Source: Hyphomicrobiales bacterium (GTDB lineage: Bacteria; Pseudomonadota; Alphaproteobacteria; Rhodobacterales; Rhodobacteraceae). From it: 5,103 nt of DNA. Shown here piece by piece: positions 1-5,103 of the stretch. Made by a program: the position numbers and the translations under genes. The notes under the pieces are model-generated. The model had not been told where the DNA came from. It did no database searches and saw only the letters and a list, made by a program, of their open reading frames with translations. The stretch spans positions 1 through 5,103 of the forward strand of contig PWLT01000371.1 of assembly GCA_003558415.1 (NCBI GenBank), read 5' to 3'. The stretch's first letter is position 1; each line of letters begins with the position of its first letter.

Positions 1-190
1 CGAGGCTGTGTTGCTCAACGGCGTGGCACATGACGAGGCGACGCTGGCCTCCGCGCTCGCCCCGATCATGGAGGATAACGGCGATCCGGTTCTCATCCGC
101 GCGGGCGAGGGGGTGGGGCTTCAGCGAGTCGTCGCCGTGATGGAGGGGCTCACCGCTGCGGGCCTGACCCGGCTGGTGCTGGTGGAATGA
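1..190 (+). CDS. exbD: ExbD/TolR-family biopolymer transport protein, C-terminal part (5' truncated)
   Basis: The reading frame is open from base 2 and ends at TGA 188-190; the start lies outside the window. About 62 residues are visible. They match the end of the ExbD/TolR periplasmic domain: a segment like PVLIRAGEGVGLQRVVAVME followed by a short helix, then AAGLTRLVLVE, corresponding to the family's I-R-A-D..V.....V..VMD.L...G......LV pattern. The Asp usual after IRA is replaced by Gly-Glu here. In known systems ExbD sits in the inner membrane with ExbB and uses the proton motive force to drive TonB. The membrane helix, including the key Asp, is not visible, so it cannot be said whether this copy is a canonical one. 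The stop overlaps the next ORF (ATGA at 187-190), and a second exbD and tonB follow, which supports one operon. TolR is the alternative, but the tonB neighbour favours ExbD. Confidence 0.85.
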   Translation, partial: EAVLLNGVAHDEATLASALAPIMEDNGDPVLIRAGEGVGLQRVVAVMEGLTAAGLTRLVLVE

Positions 191-381
191 TGCTCGCGGG
201 CGCATATGGTCTGTGGCGGCGACAGGCGGCGCGGGAGGCGCACGTGGCCGCGGCGGATGCCTCCGGCGGGGATATTTTGACGAAGAAGATGGAGGCTGCG
301 CGCATGCCTGGCCAGTGCGCGGCGGTCGTGCCGGGTAGCGGTTGCGACATGGGGCGCAGTGGCCTCGGGTGGGCGCCGTGA
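187..381 (+). CDS. small hypothetical protein, 64 aa, between two exbD genes
   Basis: I do not recognise this protein. Its ATG (187-189) overlaps the stop of the preceding exbD in ATGA, and its TGA (379-381) overlaps the GTG of the next exbD in GTGA, so it fills the gap between them exactly. Counting codon positions by eye gives a GC gradient of position 3 (about 80%) over position 1 (about 70%) over position 2 (about 60%), as expected for a real gene in high-GC DNA. The product begins with a short hydrophobic stretch (MMLAGAYGLW), then a basic/Ala-rich part (RRQAAREAHVAAADA), and ends with a Gly-rich tail holding two Cys nine residues apart (QCAAVVPGSGC). No convincing transmembrane helix or lipobox is seen. 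A second ATG at 190 is an equally possible start, since GGTGGA (181-186) lies directly upstream. It could instead be a coupling spacer whose product does not matter. Confidence 0.5.
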   Translation: MMLAGAYGLWRRQAAREAHVAAADASGGDILTKKMEAARMPGQCAAVVPGSGCDMGRSGLGWAP

Positions 382-776
382 GGCGGGGTTTCAATATCGC
401 ACCACCGCGGCCGCGACGGGGCGGGCGGGAAAGCGTCGTGCCGATGATCAACATCGTCTTTCTGTTGCTGATCTTCTTTCTGATGACGGCTCGGATCGCG
501 CCGCCCGATCCTTTCGAGGTGACCCCGCCGGAGGCGTCCGAGAGCGCCGCGCCCGAGGCGGGGGCCGCGCTTCATGTCGCGGCGGATGGGCGGCTGGCCT
601 ATGGCGAGGCGCGCGACGCGGCGGTGTGGGAGGCGCTGGCCGCGCATGTGTCGGCGGAGGAGACGTTGGTGATTCGCGCCGATACCGATCTTGCCGGGGC
701 GGAGCTGGCGCGCATTCTGGCGCGGCTGTCTGAAGCGGGCGTGGCGCGGGCACGGCTTGTGACGGTGGGGGGCTGA
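378..776 (+). CDS. exbD: second ExbD/TolR-family protein, with Asn in place of the membrane Asp
   Basis: A 132-residue protein with the ExbD layout: basic cytoplasmic N-terminus (residues 1-18), one membrane helix (about 21-38, VPMINIVFLLLIFFLMT), a Pro/Glu linker, and a periplasmic domain (about 68-132) ending IRADTDLAGAELARILARL then a Val-rich strand. GTG at 378 was chosen because it gives the usual short RR...F N-terminus, has GGGTGGG (367-373) upstream, and forms a GTGA overlap with the previous ORF; an in-frame ATG at 342 would add 12 residues that look unlike the family. In ExbD and TolR the helix starts with P-x-I-D, and that Asp (Asp25 in E. coli ExbD) is required for proton-driven function. 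Here the aligned residue is Asn25 (AAC, 450-452). The protein may therefore be a structural or regulatory partner of a canonical ExbD rather than a proton carrier itself. tonB starts 5 nt after its stop. Confidence 0.9.
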   Translation: MRRGFNIAPPRPRRGGRESVVPMINIVFLLLIFFLMTARIAPPDPFEVTPPEASESAAPEAGAALHVAADGRLAYGEARDAAVWEALAAHVSAEETLVIRADTDLAGAELARILARLSEAGVARARLVTVGG

Positions 777-781
777 GACGC

Positions 782-1993
782 ATGCGCGGGCTTGTCGAGG
801 CGGCGGTTTTCCTGGGGCTGGCGGCGGGTGTGCATCTGGTCGTGGTGGCGAACCTGTCGGGCGAGCCGGGCGCGCGCGGCAGCGGCGATGGGGGCGAGGC
901 TTTGACCTCGCTGGAGGCCGCACCTGAGAGCTTCGCCGCGCTCGCCCGTGCCTGGGGCGAGGGGCCGGATGCCGCCTCCCCGGTCGCGGCGCCCGAGCCG
1001 CCCGAGACGGCGGGGGAGCGCCCGCTGCAGGCACAGGACGCATCGCCCCCGGATGCGCCTGAGCCGCGCGGCTTGCCCGCGCCGCCAGATGCGCCCCGCG
1101 GCGAGCGCGACCTGCCCGCCGCGGGGCCGCAGGTGCCACAAGGTCAGATCATGCGCGAACCGGCCCCTGAGCCCGGTTCTGCGCCTCCGGTGCAGCCGGA
1201 CGCTGGCGAGGCGCCCGTCAGCCAATCGCCCCCCATTGCCGCCGAGGCACCGCCGGATGGCGAGGTGACCTTGCCCGCCCCGGGGCCGCAGGTGCCCGCC
1301 ACGGCGCAGGACGCACCGGATGGGCTGCCTACCGGGGCGGCGATGCCCGGCGATGCACCGGCAGACGATGGCCCGCCCTCCACGCGGGCGGAAAGCACCG
1401 CGCAAGCGGCGCCGCAGGCTCCGGACGCGCCGCAAGGCGATGCGGGCGCGACCGTACCCGCGCCTCTGCCGCAACCGAGCGTGCAGGTTACGAAGGCTGA
1501 CGAGTCTCACCGACGTCCACAGCCGCGCCCCGATCCGGCTTTAGCGCAGCGTCAGCCAAAGGACTCGCCGCCGCGCCCGGCCGTGGCCCCTGCACCCGAC
1601 TCGGCCCCGCAACCCGCTCAGCAGGCGCGCGGCGCGGGCGAAGGATCGGCCGCCGGGGCGCAGCAGGACTCGCCGAGCGCCGCGTTGTCGGACGCCGAAC
1701 GCCAGAGCGCGCTGGCGAGCTGGGGTGGCGGGATCCGCGCGCGAATCGAGCAGCACAAGCGCTACCCCGCCGAGGCGCGCAACCGGCGGCTCAGCGGCAC
1801 CACGACCGTGCGCATGGAGGTGGCCCGCGACGGAAGGCTGCTCTCTGCCGCAGTATCGGCCAGTTCGGGACATGGGGTGCTGGATCGCGCGGCACTCGAC
1901 GCGGTGCGCGATGCGGGGCGGTTTACCGCCGCCCCGGAGGAGCTGCGCGAGGCCAGCTTCCGATTTGACCTGCCGGTGAGCTTCCAGCCCTGA
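782..1993 (+). CDS. tonB: TonB-like energy transducer with long Pro/Ala-rich linker
   Basis: A 403-residue protein, longer than the 239 residues of E. coli TonB. It has a membrane anchor (about residues 7-23), a very long disordered linker (about 26-303) rich in Pro, Ala, Asp and Glu, and a C-terminal TonB domain (about 304-403). That domain includes W314, the family Tyr-Pro (Y328-P329 in HKRYPAEARNR), a strand like GTTTVRMEVARDG, and the LDRAALDAVRDA helix. TonB carries energy from the ExbB/ExbD motor to outer-membrane receptors for siderophores, haem or vitamin B12. The linker lacks Lys until K238 and is acidic before it; a basic Arg/Lys/Pro stretch follows (about 238-262), which parallels the acidic-then-basic order of E. 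coli TonB. The membrane His (H18) is present but the Ser four residues before it is Ala14. The start has a G-rich possible ribosome site at 764-772, and the gene follows exbD by 5 nt. No receptor gene is seen, so its client is unknown. Confidence 0.9.
   Translation: MRGLVEAAVFLGLAAGVHLVVVANLSGEPGARGSGDGGEALTSLEAAPESFAALARAWGEGPDAASPVAAPEPPETAGERPLQAQDASPPDAPEPRGLPAPPDAPRGERDLPAAGPQVPQGQIMREPAPEPGSAPPVQPDAGEAPVSQSPPIAAEAPPDGEVTLPAPGPQVPATAQDAPDGLPTGAAMPGDAPADDGPPSTRAESTAQAAPQAPDAPQGDAGATVPAPLPQPSVQVTKADESHRRPQPRPDPALAQRQPKDSPPRPAVAPAPDSAPQPAQQARGAGEGSAAGAQQDSPSAALSDAERQSALASWGGGIRARIEQHKRYPAEARNRRLSGTTTVRMEVARDGRLLSAAVSASSGHGVLDRAALDAVRDAGRFTAAPEELREASFRFDLPVSFQP
1113..1137 (+). repeat. direct repeat in the tonB linker, copy 1
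   Basis: A 25-nt unit encoding most of LPAAGPQVP (residues 111-119). It matches 1272-1296 at 24 of 25 positions. The copies start 159 nt, or exactly 53 codons, apart, so the frame is kept. Confidence 0.7.
1272..1296 (+). repeat. direct repeat in the tonB linker, copy 2
   Basis: Second copy of the unit at 1113-1137, encoding most of LPAPGPQVP (residues 164-172). The single difference changes Ala to Pro. The flanking sequence is only loosely similar, so this is either an old in-frame duplication or a retained linker motif. Confidence 0.7.
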
Positions 1994-2013
1994 GCCGGAT
2001 AGGATCGGCGGCC

Positions 2014-2397
2014 TCAGCGCTCCTGCGGCGGGGTGCGGCGCTCCCGGGTACTCAGCACCCGCAGATGCAGCCAGTAGCCCACCCCCGCGCCCGCGAAGGC
2101 GCCGAGCGTGTTGGCGATGAAATCGCCCCATTCCGCCTGCCGCCCGACAATGGGCTGGATGATCTCGATCATTCCGCCATAGATCATCCCCACGGGCAAA
2201 AGCCAGCGCAGAAAATCCGGCCGCAGCACAGCCGCGGGGAAGATCAGCGCCGCGAAGGCCGCGAAATGGAGCAGCTTGTCGACCCCCGAAGGCGTCCGGG
2301 GCGCCTGGTCCGGGGGGGTGAGCGTGCCGATAGCAATCGCCATCGCCAGCAGCAGGGTCATGGCGATCGTCATCCGGGTGCGGGCTTGCATGCTCAT
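2014..2397 (-). CDS. VanZ-family small integral membrane protein
   Basis: A 127-residue protein with four likely membrane helices (about residues 10-26, 43-58, 63-83 and 93-112) and a basic C-terminal tail. It shows the VanZ-like signature: D40-K41-x2-H44-F45 at the start of helix 2, E78-x2-Q81 at the end of helix 3, then R86, D92 and N96 leading into a Gly/Ala-rich helix 4. VanZ proteins were named for low-level teicoplanin resistance in enterococci, but most family members, including short proteobacterial ones like this, have no established role; an envelope function is only an inference. The ATG at 2395-2397 gives the longest form; ATG at 2389-2391 is close behind and either could be used. 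The gene converges with tonB (about 20 nt between stops) and lies 85 nt downstream of the CDP-alcohol phosphatidyltransferase gene on the same strand, so co-transcription is possible but unproven. Confidence 0.85.
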   Translation of the reverse strand: MSMQARTRMTIAMTLLLAMAIAIGTLTPPDQAPRTPSGVDKLLHFAAFAALIFPAAVLRPDFLRWLLPVGMIYGGMIEIIQPIVGRQAEWGDFIANTLGAFAGAGVGYWLHLRVLSTRERRTPPQER

Positions 2398-2482
2398 CCG
2401 CCCCGCCTAGCGCGCCGCGCAGGGCTTGTCACGCCCTCCCCGCGCGCAACGACGAATATGTGCGAGACCCCGCGCGATCATG
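2398..2482. other. 85-nt gap between the vanZ-like and ynjF-like genes
   Basis: No gene fits here. It contains an inverted repeat AGGGC (2421-2425) / GCCCT (2433-2437) with a 7-nt loop, which would form a hairpin in the transcript leaving the ynjF-like gene. There is no following T-run, so it is at most a weak attenuator or processing site. A G-rich stretch (GGCGGGGCGG on the minus strand, 2398-2407) lies just before the vanZ-like start and may serve as its ribosome site. Confidence 0.35.
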
Positions 2483-3091
2483 TCAATCGCGAAACACCTT
2501 CGCCGCGAGCAGCAACCGCGAAAACGCTGTGAGAAAGCACAGCCCGGCGAAGACCCAGGCGAGCGGCGCGAAATACTGCGGCAGCAGGCAAAGCAGGACA
2601 AAGAACAGGATCGTCTCGGTTCCCTCGAGCAGCCCGCCGGTGAAATAGAGCGTCTTGACCCCATGCGCGTCGCTGCGCATGGCGCGCCGTTCGGCCAGCA
2701 GCGCAAATCCCAAAAACGTGGCACCGTTGAAATAGAAGCTGACCAGCAGAACCGCCCCCGCAGCACCATTCACCCCGGGATCATGGAGAATGAAGGCCGC
2801 CGGAATCGCACCGTAGAACAGGAAATCGGAGGTGATATCGAGATAGCCTCCGAAATCGCTGGGCTTGGAGGCGCGCGCTACCGCACCATCGAGCCCGTCC
2901 GCGAGCCGCGAGGCCAGCACCAGCACCAGGGCCAGGGCGAATTCGCCCGCCACGATACAGGCCGCCGCGCCAAGACCGACAGCGAGGCCCAGCAGCGTCA
3001 CACCGTCGGCCGTGCCGCCATTTCGGGCGATGACCCGGCCCATCTGGTTGAGCGGCGGGTCGATCACCGGCCTGAGATGTCGGTCGAGCAT
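2483..3091 (-). CDS. ynjF: CDP-alcohol phosphatidyltransferase, YnjF-like
   Basis: A 202-residue integral membrane protein. Enzymes of this family transfer a phosphatidyl or similar group from a CDP-linked lipid or alcohol to another alcohol, with metal-bound catalysis at the inner membrane. The full signature is present: D65-x2-D68-G69-x2-A72-R73-x7-G81-x3-D85-x3-D89, so all four metal-binding Asp residues are intact. About six hydrophobic helices follow the usual layout. The N-terminus MLDRHLRP and the segment GGLLEGTETILFFVLLCLLP closely resemble E. coli YnjF as I recall it, which is also about 206 residues. ATG at 3089-3091 was chosen for that match and because GGAG lies 9 nt upstream; an ATG at 3104-3106 would add five residues (MENLQ) but has no clear ribosome site. 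It is divergent from a ynjB-like gene, as part of a ynj-type cluster. The acceptor alcohol cannot be told from the sequence. Confidence 0.9.
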   Translation of the reverse strand: MLDRHLRPVIDPPLNQMGRVIARNGGTADGVTLLGLAVGLGAAACIVAGEFALALVLVLASRLADGLDGAVARASKPSDFGGYLDITSDFLFYGAIPAAFILHDPGVNGAAGAVLLVSFYFNGATFLGFALLAERRAMRSDAHGVKTLYFTGGLLEGTETILFFVLLCLLPQYFAPLAWVFAGLCFLTAFSRLLLAAKVFRD

Positions 3092-3100
3092 CTGGAGATT

Positions 3101-3104
3101 CTCC
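3101..3104 (-). promoter_or_regulatory. Shine-Dalgarno site of the ynjF-like gene, inside an inverted repeat
   Basis: GGAG on the minus strand, 9 nt before the ATG at 3091. It is one arm of GGAGA/TCTCC (3094-3104), so in RNA the site could pair with CUCC just downstream (4 bp stem, 3-nt loop). It decides the start at 3091 over the ATG at 3106. Confidence 0.55.
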
Positions 3105-3105
3105 A

Positions 3106-3119
3106 TTCGTGTTCACGAA
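3106..3119. repeat. inverted repeat TTCGTG-tt-CACGAA
   Basis: Perfect 6-bp arms with a 2-nt spacer, just upstream of the ynjF-like gene in a divergent intergenic region. The short spacer fits a dimeric regulator's DNA site better than an RNA hairpin. No specific regulator is recognised. Confidence 0.4.
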
Positions 3120-3124
3120 CTTGC

Positions 3125-3140
3125 GTGCGCAGGCGCGCAC
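3125..3140. repeat. inverted repeat GTGCGC-aggc-GCGCAC
   Basis: Perfect 6-bp arms with a 4-nt loop, 5 nt beyond the repeat at 3106-3119. It could form a stable hairpin in the leader of the ynjF-like gene or be an operator. GC-only arms in high-GC DNA can also arise by chance. Confidence 0.3.
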
Positions 3141-3171
3141 ATGTAACCGCCCGACCGATCACAACACCGTT

Positions 3172-3197
3172 GGCTGGCGTGACATTTCGCGTCAGCC
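3172..3197. repeat. imperfect inverted repeat upstream of the ynjB-like gene
   Basis: GGCTG-GCG (3172-3179) faces CGC-gt-CAGCC (3188-3197) across an 8-nt loop, with a 2-nt bulge. It lies just upstream of, or across, the expected promoter of the ynjB-like gene and may be an operator. Weak on its own. Confidence 0.25.
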
Positions 3198-3214
3198 CCT
3201 CGAAGCGTTATAGA
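3185..3214 (+). promoter_or_regulatory. possible promoter for the ynjBC-like operon
   Basis: TATAGA (3209-3214) resembles a -10 box and stands out as an AT-rich island in GC-rich DNA, 31 nt before the ynjB-like ATG. The best -35 at a suitable distance is only TTTCGC (3185-3190, 18-nt spacing). A better -35-like GTGACA (3179-3184) is too far away at 24 nt. Confidence 0.3.
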
Positions 3215-3236
3215 TAGCTCATCACCAATGTAAGTC

Positions 3237-3241
3237 AGGAG
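3237..3241 (+). promoter_or_regulatory. Shine-Dalgarno site AGGAG of the ynjB-like gene
   Basis: AGGAG lies 4 nt before the ATG at 3246. It is the strongest ribosome site in the window and fixes the start, which also gives a normal signal peptide. Confidence 0.75.
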
Positions 3242-3245
3242 CCCC

Positions 3246-4457
3246 ATGCGACCGAATTACGCCATCGCCCCGCTTGCGCTGAGCCTGCTTGGCGCACCCG
3301 CCACCGCCGCGCCCGATCCTTCCGACTGGCCCGCGGTGCTTGAGGAGGCGCAGGGGCAGACGGTCTACTGGCATGCCTGGGGGGGTGATCCGCGCATCAA
3401 TGATTTCATCGAGCGGGTCGGCGCGGAACTCGAGGCACGCCATGATGTCTCGCTGGTGCATGTGAAGCTGGCCGACACCGCCAATGCGGTGAGCCGCGTG
3501 ATCTCCGAGGCCGCCGCCGGGCAGGATACGGGCGGGGCGGTCGATACCATCTGGATCAACGGGCCGAATTTCGAGGAATTGAAGGAGCGCGGCTTCCTCT
3601 TCGGCCCCTTCGCCGAGGACCTCCCCAACTGGGAATTCGTCGATACCGAGGCCAACCCCGCCGTGCTGACCGACTTCACCATTCCCGTCGAGGGGTTCGG
3701 TGCGCCCTGGGCGATGTTCCGGATGGTGTTTGAATACGACAGTGCGGCCCTGCCGGAGCCACCGCGCAACGCGCAGGCGCTGGCGGAGTGGATCGAGGAC
3801 AATCCAGGCCGGTTCACCTATCCCCAGCCTCCCGATTTCGCAGGCGCGAGTTTTCTCAAACAGGTGCTGATCGAGCTTGCCGAGGACCCGCAGGTTCTTC
3901 AGCGCCCGGTGGAGGAGGCCGATTATGACGCTGTCACCGAACCGCTCTGGGCCTATCTCGACCGGATCACGCCGCATCTGTGGCGCTCCGGGCGTGCCTA
4001 TCCGCAGAACGAGCCGGGGCTGGGCCAGTTGCTGGCCGATGGCGAGATCGACATCGCGTTTTCCTACAACCCCGGCCGGGTCTCGGCGGCGATTGCCGAT
4101 TTCGAACTGCCCGAGAGCGCCGATACCTTCGTCTTCGAGGGCGGCACGCTGGGCAATTCGAGCTTCATCGCCATCCCCTTCAACGCCGCGCACAAGGCCG
4201 GCGCGATGGTGCTGGCCAATCTGATCCTCGACCCCGAGATTCAGGCGCTCGCACAGGCCCCTGACGTTCTGGGCTTTCAGACGGTGCTGGGGATGGATCT
4301 GCTCGACGAGGACGGGCGCGCACAATTCGAGGCGCTTGAGCTCGGCCCGGCGACGCTGACGCCCGACGAACTCGGCCCGGCGCTGCAGGAGCCGCATCCA
4401 AGCTGGGAAAGCGCGATCACACAGGATTGGGTCGCCCGTTACGGCGTGGCGGAGTGA
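3246..4457 (+). CDS. ynjB: ABC importer substrate-binding protein, YnjB-like
   Basis: A 403-residue periplasmic protein that would capture a small solute and deliver it to the membrane permease encoded next. Residues 1-21 form a Sec signal peptide: a short N-region, hydrophobic core APLALSLLGA, and a likely cut after ATA (A19-T20-A21). The mature part has the YnjB hallmarks: HAWGGDPRINDFI near residues 43-55, AAGQDTGGAVDTIWINGPNF near 90-110, a YPQPPDF segment, LWRSGRAYPQ, and a C-terminus DWVARYG. This resembles E. coli YnjB (388 residues) along the whole length as I recall it. YnjBCD is listed in some pathway resources as a putative thiamine-type transporter, but the substrate has not been firmly shown, so none is assigned. 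The start has a good AGGAG site. The stop overlaps the permease start (GTGA, 4454-4457), indicating translational coupling. It is divergent from a ynjF-like gene. Confidence 0.92.
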   Translation: MRPNYAIAPLALSLLGAPATAAPDPSDWPAVLEEAQGQTVYWHAWGGDPRINDFIERVGAELEARHDVSLVHVKLADTANAVSRVISEAAAGQDTGGAVDTIWINGPNFEELKERGFLFGPFAEDLPNWEFVDTEANPAVLTDFTIPVEGFGAPWAMFRMVFEYDSAALPEPPRNAQALAEWIEDNPGRFTYPQPPDFAGASFLKQVLIELAEDPQVLQRPVEEADYDAVTEPLWAYLDRITPHLWRSGRAYPQNEPGLGQLLADGEIDIAFSYNPGRVSAAIADFELPESADTFVFEGGTLGNSSFIAIPFNAAHKAGAMVLANLILDPEIQALAQAPDVLGFQTVLGMDLLDEDGRAQFEALELGPATLTPDELGPALQEPHPSWESAITQDWVARYGVAE

Positions 4458-5103
4458 CCCACCTGCGGTATCGGGGCGGCGGGCTGGTCGGGCTCGCGCC
4501 GCCGGTGACGCTGGCGCTGCTTGCGCTTCCGGTCCTAGCGGGGCTTGGCGGCGTGCTTCTGCCGGCCTTCGGCTGGATGCCGGCGCTGGGCGGCACGCGG
4601 CTGTCCCTGCAGCCTTGGCGGGAGCTGGCGGCATGGCCGGGGCTGGGCGGGGCAGTGCGGCTGAGCCTGGTCACCGGCATTGCAGCGACCTTGATCTCGC
4701 TGGCCATCACCCTGCTGATCACCGCGGCCTGGCAGGGCACGCGCAGCTTCGCGGCGATCACCCGGCTGCTCGCACCGCTGCTGGCGGTGCCGCATGCGGC
4801 TGCGGCCATCGGGCTGGCCTTCCTGATCGCCCCCTCGGGCTGGATCGCGCGGCTCCTCTCGCCCTGGGCAACGGGGTGGGAGCGCCCGCCCGATCTTCTC
4901 ACGGTGGGCGACCCGGGTGGACTCGCGCTGATCGCCGGGCTGGTGATCAAGGAAGTGCCCTTCCTTCTGCTGATGACCATCGCGGCGCTGGGGCAGGCCG
5001 ACAGCGCGCGCAGCGCCGCGATCGCGCAGAGCATGGGCTATGGCCGCGTCACGGGGTGGCTCAAGACCGTGCTGCCACGGGTCTATCCGCAGATCCGCCT
5101 GCC
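4454..5103 (+). CDS. ynjC: ABC importer permease, YnjC-like, N-terminal part (3' truncated)
   Basis: The frame is open from GTG 4454-4456 to the window end (216 codons). GTG was chosen because it overlaps the stop of the ynjB-like gene (GTGA) and gives a short N-terminus THLRYRGGGLVGLAPP before the first helix. Hydrophobic helices are seen at about residues 18-37, 68-91, 105-126 and 157-180. An EAA-type cytoplasmic loop follows: AAIAQSMGYGRVTGWLKTVLP (188-208), with the conserved Gly195 and Leu207-Pro208; this loop normally docks on the ATPase subunit. The Glu of EAA is replaced by Ser-Ala-Ala. E. coli YnjC is about 511 residues with two fused permease halves, so what is visible is probably the first half. 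A YnjD-like ATPase would be expected downstream. General spermidine/iron-type permeases are the alternative by fold, but the partner protein supports YnjC. Confidence 0.88.
   Translation, partial: MTHLRYRGGGLVGLAPPVTLALLALPVLAGLGGVLLPAFGWMPALGGTRLSLQPWRELAAWPGLGGAVRLSLVTGIAATLISLAITLLITAAWQGTRSFAAITRLLAPLLAVPHAAAAIGLAFLIAPSGWIARLLSPWATGWERPPDLLTVGDPGGLALIAGLVIKEVPFLLLMTIAALGQADSARSAAIAQSMGYGRVTGWLKTVLPRVYPQIRL

Noticed and set aside
342..377. Upstream ATG that would extend the second ExbD by 12 residues
   Set aside because: The added residues are unlike ExbD N-termini, no ribosome site is evident, and the GTG at 378 fits the stop/start overlap pattern.
150..1510. Long minus-strand reading frames across the exbD-tonB region (329 and 303 codons)
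   Set aside because: They are antisense to well-supported genes, extremely rich in Arg and Pro, resemble no family, and are expected where high-GC codon bias removes stops on the opposite strand.
1991..2016. Bidirectional terminator between tonB and the vanZ-like gene
   Set aside because: TGAGCCG and CGGCGGCCTCA can pair only with a bulge, and there is no T-run on either side. Termination is expected here, but the sequence does not show a clear site.
3120..3245. TPP (thiamine) riboswitch ahead of the ynjB-like gene
   Set aside because: Considered because YnjBCD is sometimes labelled a thiamine transporter. The conserved CUGAGA and ACCUGA-type core segments are not present, and the leader after the likely promoter is only about 25 nt.
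3222..4634. 470-codon minus-strand reading frame antisense to the ynjB-like gene
   Set aside because: It covers a gene with signal peptide, ribosome site and clear family match on the plus strand; the antisense frame has no recognisable domain or ribosome site.

Overview
The window looks like chromosomal DNA of a high-GC alphaproteobacterium, most likely a member of the Rhodobacterales (Roseobacter/Paracoccus-type). The reasons are the strong G/C bias at third codon positions, the tandem exbD-exbD-tonB arrangement, and stop/start overlaps between genes. The assignment is inferred from style and protein families, not from a marker gene. No RNA genes, insertion sequences, CRISPR arrays or phage genes were seen.

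Region 1 (1-1993, plus strand) is the end of a TonB energisation operon. It holds the C-terminus of a first ExbD/TolR-like protein, an unrecognised 64-codon ORF that fits exactly between the two exbD genes through 4-nt overlaps on both sides (ATGA and GTGA), a second complete ExbD-like protein, and a long TonB-like protein with a Pro/Ala-rich linker. An ExbB-type channel gene would be expected just upstream, outside the window. The second ExbD has Asn where ExbD and TolR normally carry the essential membrane Asp, and TonB has Ala in place of the Ser of its SxxxH membrane motif. Together they suggest an asymmetric, two-ExbD motor, which is the most interesting feature here.

Region 2 (2014-3091, minus strand) converges on tonB with a gap of about 20 nt. 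It encodes a small VanZ-family membrane protein and, upstream of it, a CDP-alcohol phosphatidyltransferase very like E. coli YnjF.

Region 3 (3246-5103, plus strand) is divergent from the ynjF-like gene. It starts an ABC importer operon: a secreted YnjB-like substrate-binding protein, then a GTG-started YnjC-like permease that overlaps it by 4 nt and runs off the window end. An ATPase (YnjD-like) would be expected next. The intergenic region between ynjF and ynjB (3092-3245) holds a good Shine-Dalgarno site for ynjB, a weak promoter candidate, and several short inverted repeats, one of which covers the probable ynjF ribosome binding site. The pairing of a YnjF-like lipid enzyme with a YnjBC-like transporter resembles the E. 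coli ynj locus, where the transported substrate is not firmly known.
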